From the NCBI GenBank assembly GCA_900539375.1, contig UQBY01000016.1:1-64000 (forward strand): 64,000 nucleotides of DNA. Direction: 5' to 3'. The notes beneath the pieces are model-generated. The model was not told where the DNA came from. It searched no databases and saw nothing but the letters and a program-made list of their open reading frames with translations. The DNA comes from an uncultured Clostridium sp. GTDB lineage: Bacteria > Bacillota > Clostridia > Clostridiales > Clostridiaceae. Shown here in pieces: positions 62,696 to 64,000 of this stretch (position 1 is the first letter of the stretch; every line of letters begins with the position of its first letter). A program made the position numbers and the translations under genes.

Positions 62696-63625
62696 TTAGT
62701 AATCTAAAGCTTCTAATATTCCATTACAAAGTCCTTGTGCAATTTTTTCTTGATATGAAGAATCATTTAAAAGACTATCTTCTTCAGGATTTGATAAAAA
62801 TCCCATTTCTATTAAAACTACAGGTACTTTAGACCAATTAAAGCCTGTTAAGTCGCTTCTTTCAATAACTCCTCTATTATACATTCCTACATTAGCTACC
62901 AAACTATTTAATATTATTTCACCATAGGTTCTACTTATTCCTGCAATATCTGTAGCATATCCAACAGGTGCTGGCACTAACATTGAAGCACCTTTAGCAC
63001 TTGTAGCATCTGCCGAATCACAATGTATTCTTATAGCTAAATCTGCATTATTATTATTTCCAACTTCTGCCCTTTCTATGTTTCCTGGAGCTAAATTTAT
63101 ATCTTCTTTAGTCATAATTACATTTATTCCATTAGCCTCTAACAAACTTTTTAATTTTAAGGAAACATTCATTGTAATAACATATTCTGGAGTTTTACTG
63201 TTTATTCCATCAGCTCCACCTCCATCTTTTATTTTCATAACACCAGAGTCTGGAGATTGTGCTTCTTTTTCACTATTTCCTCCTGGACCATGACCAGGGT
63301 CTATAACAACTGTTTTTTTACCATTTGCAGGTTTTTCAATTATTTTTTCTTCTTCATTACCTTCTACTATAACTTCACCCTCTGTTGTAGATTTTTCTAT
63401 ATTTTCATCTTCTATTTTCTCCTTGTATACTTTTCCATCATTTTCTATTGTTTTTGTTTCTATTGTTTTAATTTCTGGTGTTTTTGTTTCCACTGTCTTT
63501 GATTCTATAGTTTTTGTTTCTTTTTTGTCTTTTGTTAATTGAATACTATTACTTTCTCCATTGCCACAACCAACTAAAAACATCCCCATTATAAAAACTA
63601 AAACTATTGATATTATTTTTTTCAT
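62696..63625 (-). CDS. N-acetylmuramoyl-L-alanine amidase lipoprotein (Amidase_3)
   Basis: 309 residues. Signal peptide ends in LVGC (lipid Cys at about residue 20). A repetitive linker of KT(I/V/P)E units (about 30-65) precedes the Amidase_3 domain (about 108-305): VVIDPGHG, second zinc His in AIRIHCDS, and catalytic Glu in PVVLIEMGFLSNPEE. It cleaves the stem peptide from muramic acid at the outer face of the membrane, in septation or turnover. The Thr/Glu repeat is a wall-spanning spacer. Confidence 0.92.
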   Translation of the reverse strand: MKKIISIVLVFIMGMFLVGCGNGESNSIQLTKDKKETKTIESKTVETKTPEIKTIETKTIENDGKVYKEKIEDENIEKSTTEGEVIVEGNEEEKIIEKPANGKKTVVIDPGHGPGGNSEKEAQSPDSGVMKIKDGGGADGINSKTPEYVITMNVSLKLKSLLEANGINVIMTKEDINLAPGNIERAEVGNNNNADLAIRIHCDSADATSAKGASMLVPAPVGYATDIAGISRTYGEIILNSLVANVGMYNRGVIERSDLTGFNWSKVPVVLIEMGFLSNPEEDSLLNDSSYQEKIAQGLCNGILEALDY

Positions 63626-63707
63626 TATACTCCTCCATATAAACTTTTTTCTTATATTTTACTACAATATTCAAACTTATTCTACTCATATCTAAGCTTT
63701 CATTTTA

Positions 63708-63754
63708 TTGACTTTATTAAATATTTTTCATACAATGTGACATGAAAAATATTT
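63708..63754 (+). promoter_or_regulatory. Promoter with a 13-base inverted repeat over the -10
   Basis: -35 TTGACT (63708-63713), 17-base spacer, -10 TACAAT (63731-63736). The dyad AAATATTTTTCAT-N10-ATGAAAAATATTT (63719-63754) covers the spacer, -10 and start site and is a strong candidate operator. It lies 31 bases before the start codon at 63785. Confidence 0.6.
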
Positions 63755-63784
63755 AACTATAAATTTAAAACTTAGGAGGTTTTT

Positions 63785-64000
63785 ATGAAAATTTTTAATG
63801 ATTGGGGAGAAAGAATTGAAAGTTATTTTACTAATTTTCCAGAAAAAATTCAAGAAATATTTAGTAATCCCTCTTCTTTAATTGGTCTATTAGGACTTTT
63901 AATCATTTTATTTATATTACTTAAATTAAAAAAGGTAAAATTAGATGCTAAGATTATAGCAAGAATTGGAATTGCAATAGCTATTTCTTGTATTTTACAA
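63785..64000 (+). CDS. N-terminal part of a membrane transport protein
   Basis: 72 codons of an open frame that continues past the window, starting with ATG after AGGAGG. An amphipathic N-terminus (about 1-30) is followed by a helix (SSLIGLLGLLIILFILLKL), a basic turn (KKVKLDAK) and the start of a second helix (ARIGIAIAISCILQ). The layout resembles ECF S components or dicarboxylate/cystine symporters, which begin similarly; the visible part is too short to decide. The dyad-bearing promoter suggests specific repression. Confidence 0.7.
   Translation, partial: MKIFNDWGERIESYFTNFPEKIQEIFSNPSSLIGLLGLLIILFILLKLKKVKLDAKIIARIGIAIAISCILQ

Noticed and set aside
1..64000. CRISPR arrays, insertion sequences, phage genes or tRNA genes
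   Set aside because: I looked for regularly spaced repeats, transposase or integrase motifs and cloverleaf arms with CCA ends and saw none.

Overview
The window is chromosomal DNA from a very AT-rich Gram-positive anaerobe, most likely Clostridium sensu stricto. The evidence is the 5' end of a 16S rRNA gene with tandem rRNA promoters, strong AGGAGG-type ribosome binding sites, occasional TTG/GTG starts, lipobox lipoproteins, a sortase-like tail, a minimal SufBC pair, ThiC of the short-spaced cysteine type and many U-run terminators. I saw no transposase, integrase, phage gene, CRISPR array or tRNA. Most genes lie on the minus strand.

Layout. 1-0.5 kb: start of an rRNA operon (leftward). 0.5-3.2 kb: a secreted DUF1002 protein and thiC under a TPP riboswitch. 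3.3-24.1 kb: a large glycan locus with a GH130 phosphorylase, two acetyl esterases (CE2-like and CE17-like), a GH1 glycosidase, a ROK sugar kinase, an orphan sugar-binding protein, a YesMN-type two-component system, an Opp-type ABC transporter with a long binding lipoprotein, and a GH36 alpha-galactosidase (an M18 aminopeptidase gene is inserted). Together these fit uptake and intracellular breakdown of acetylated galacto(gluco)manno-oligosaccharides. A 14-base motif, TAAGATnnATATAC, recurs before the GH1, ROK and transporter genes, at identical spacing to the promoter in two of them, and is a good candidate for the regulator's site. 24.3-31.2 kb: a MoxR/DUF58/DUF4129 operon and a heterodimeric ABC exporter. 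31.2-44.7 kb: adenosine deaminase, a multidomain secreted amylase, a PucR-type regulator, housekeeping enzymes, metY, and hemA with a siroheme-synthase-like dehydrogenase. 44.9-46.8 kb: a tetratricopeptide-like protein, a zinc-ribbon membrane protein and a BlaI-type repressor. 46.9-50.0 kb: a queD-queE-folE-queC-queF operon behind a preQ1 riboswitch with a clear ligand-dependent terminator. 50.0-54.3 kb: a YdjG/YdjH-like pair, then amtB-glnK behind a leader with a hexaloop hairpin overlapping a terminator (ANTAR-type antitermination candidate). 54.3-56.2 kb: DUF5662, nitroreductase and PAP2 proteins.

56.3-59.2 kb holds what I consider the most interesting system: a cobalamin riboswitch followed by three overlapping genes. 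They encode a surface protein with a terpenoid-cyclase-like alpha/alpha domain, a membrane-anchored DUF4430 protein, and an ECF S component. Those two domains are the two halves of animal intrinsic factor/transcobalamin, here split over two anchored proteins and coupled to an importer, which suggests a B12-capture relay on a Gram-positive surface.

59.3-64 kb: a lone prepilin-like protein, the minimal SufCB pair, an LD-carboxypeptidase, a candidate small RNA, an amidase lipoprotein, and the start of a membrane protein whose promoter carries a large dyad. Functions are inferred from motifs read by eye; no database search was run.
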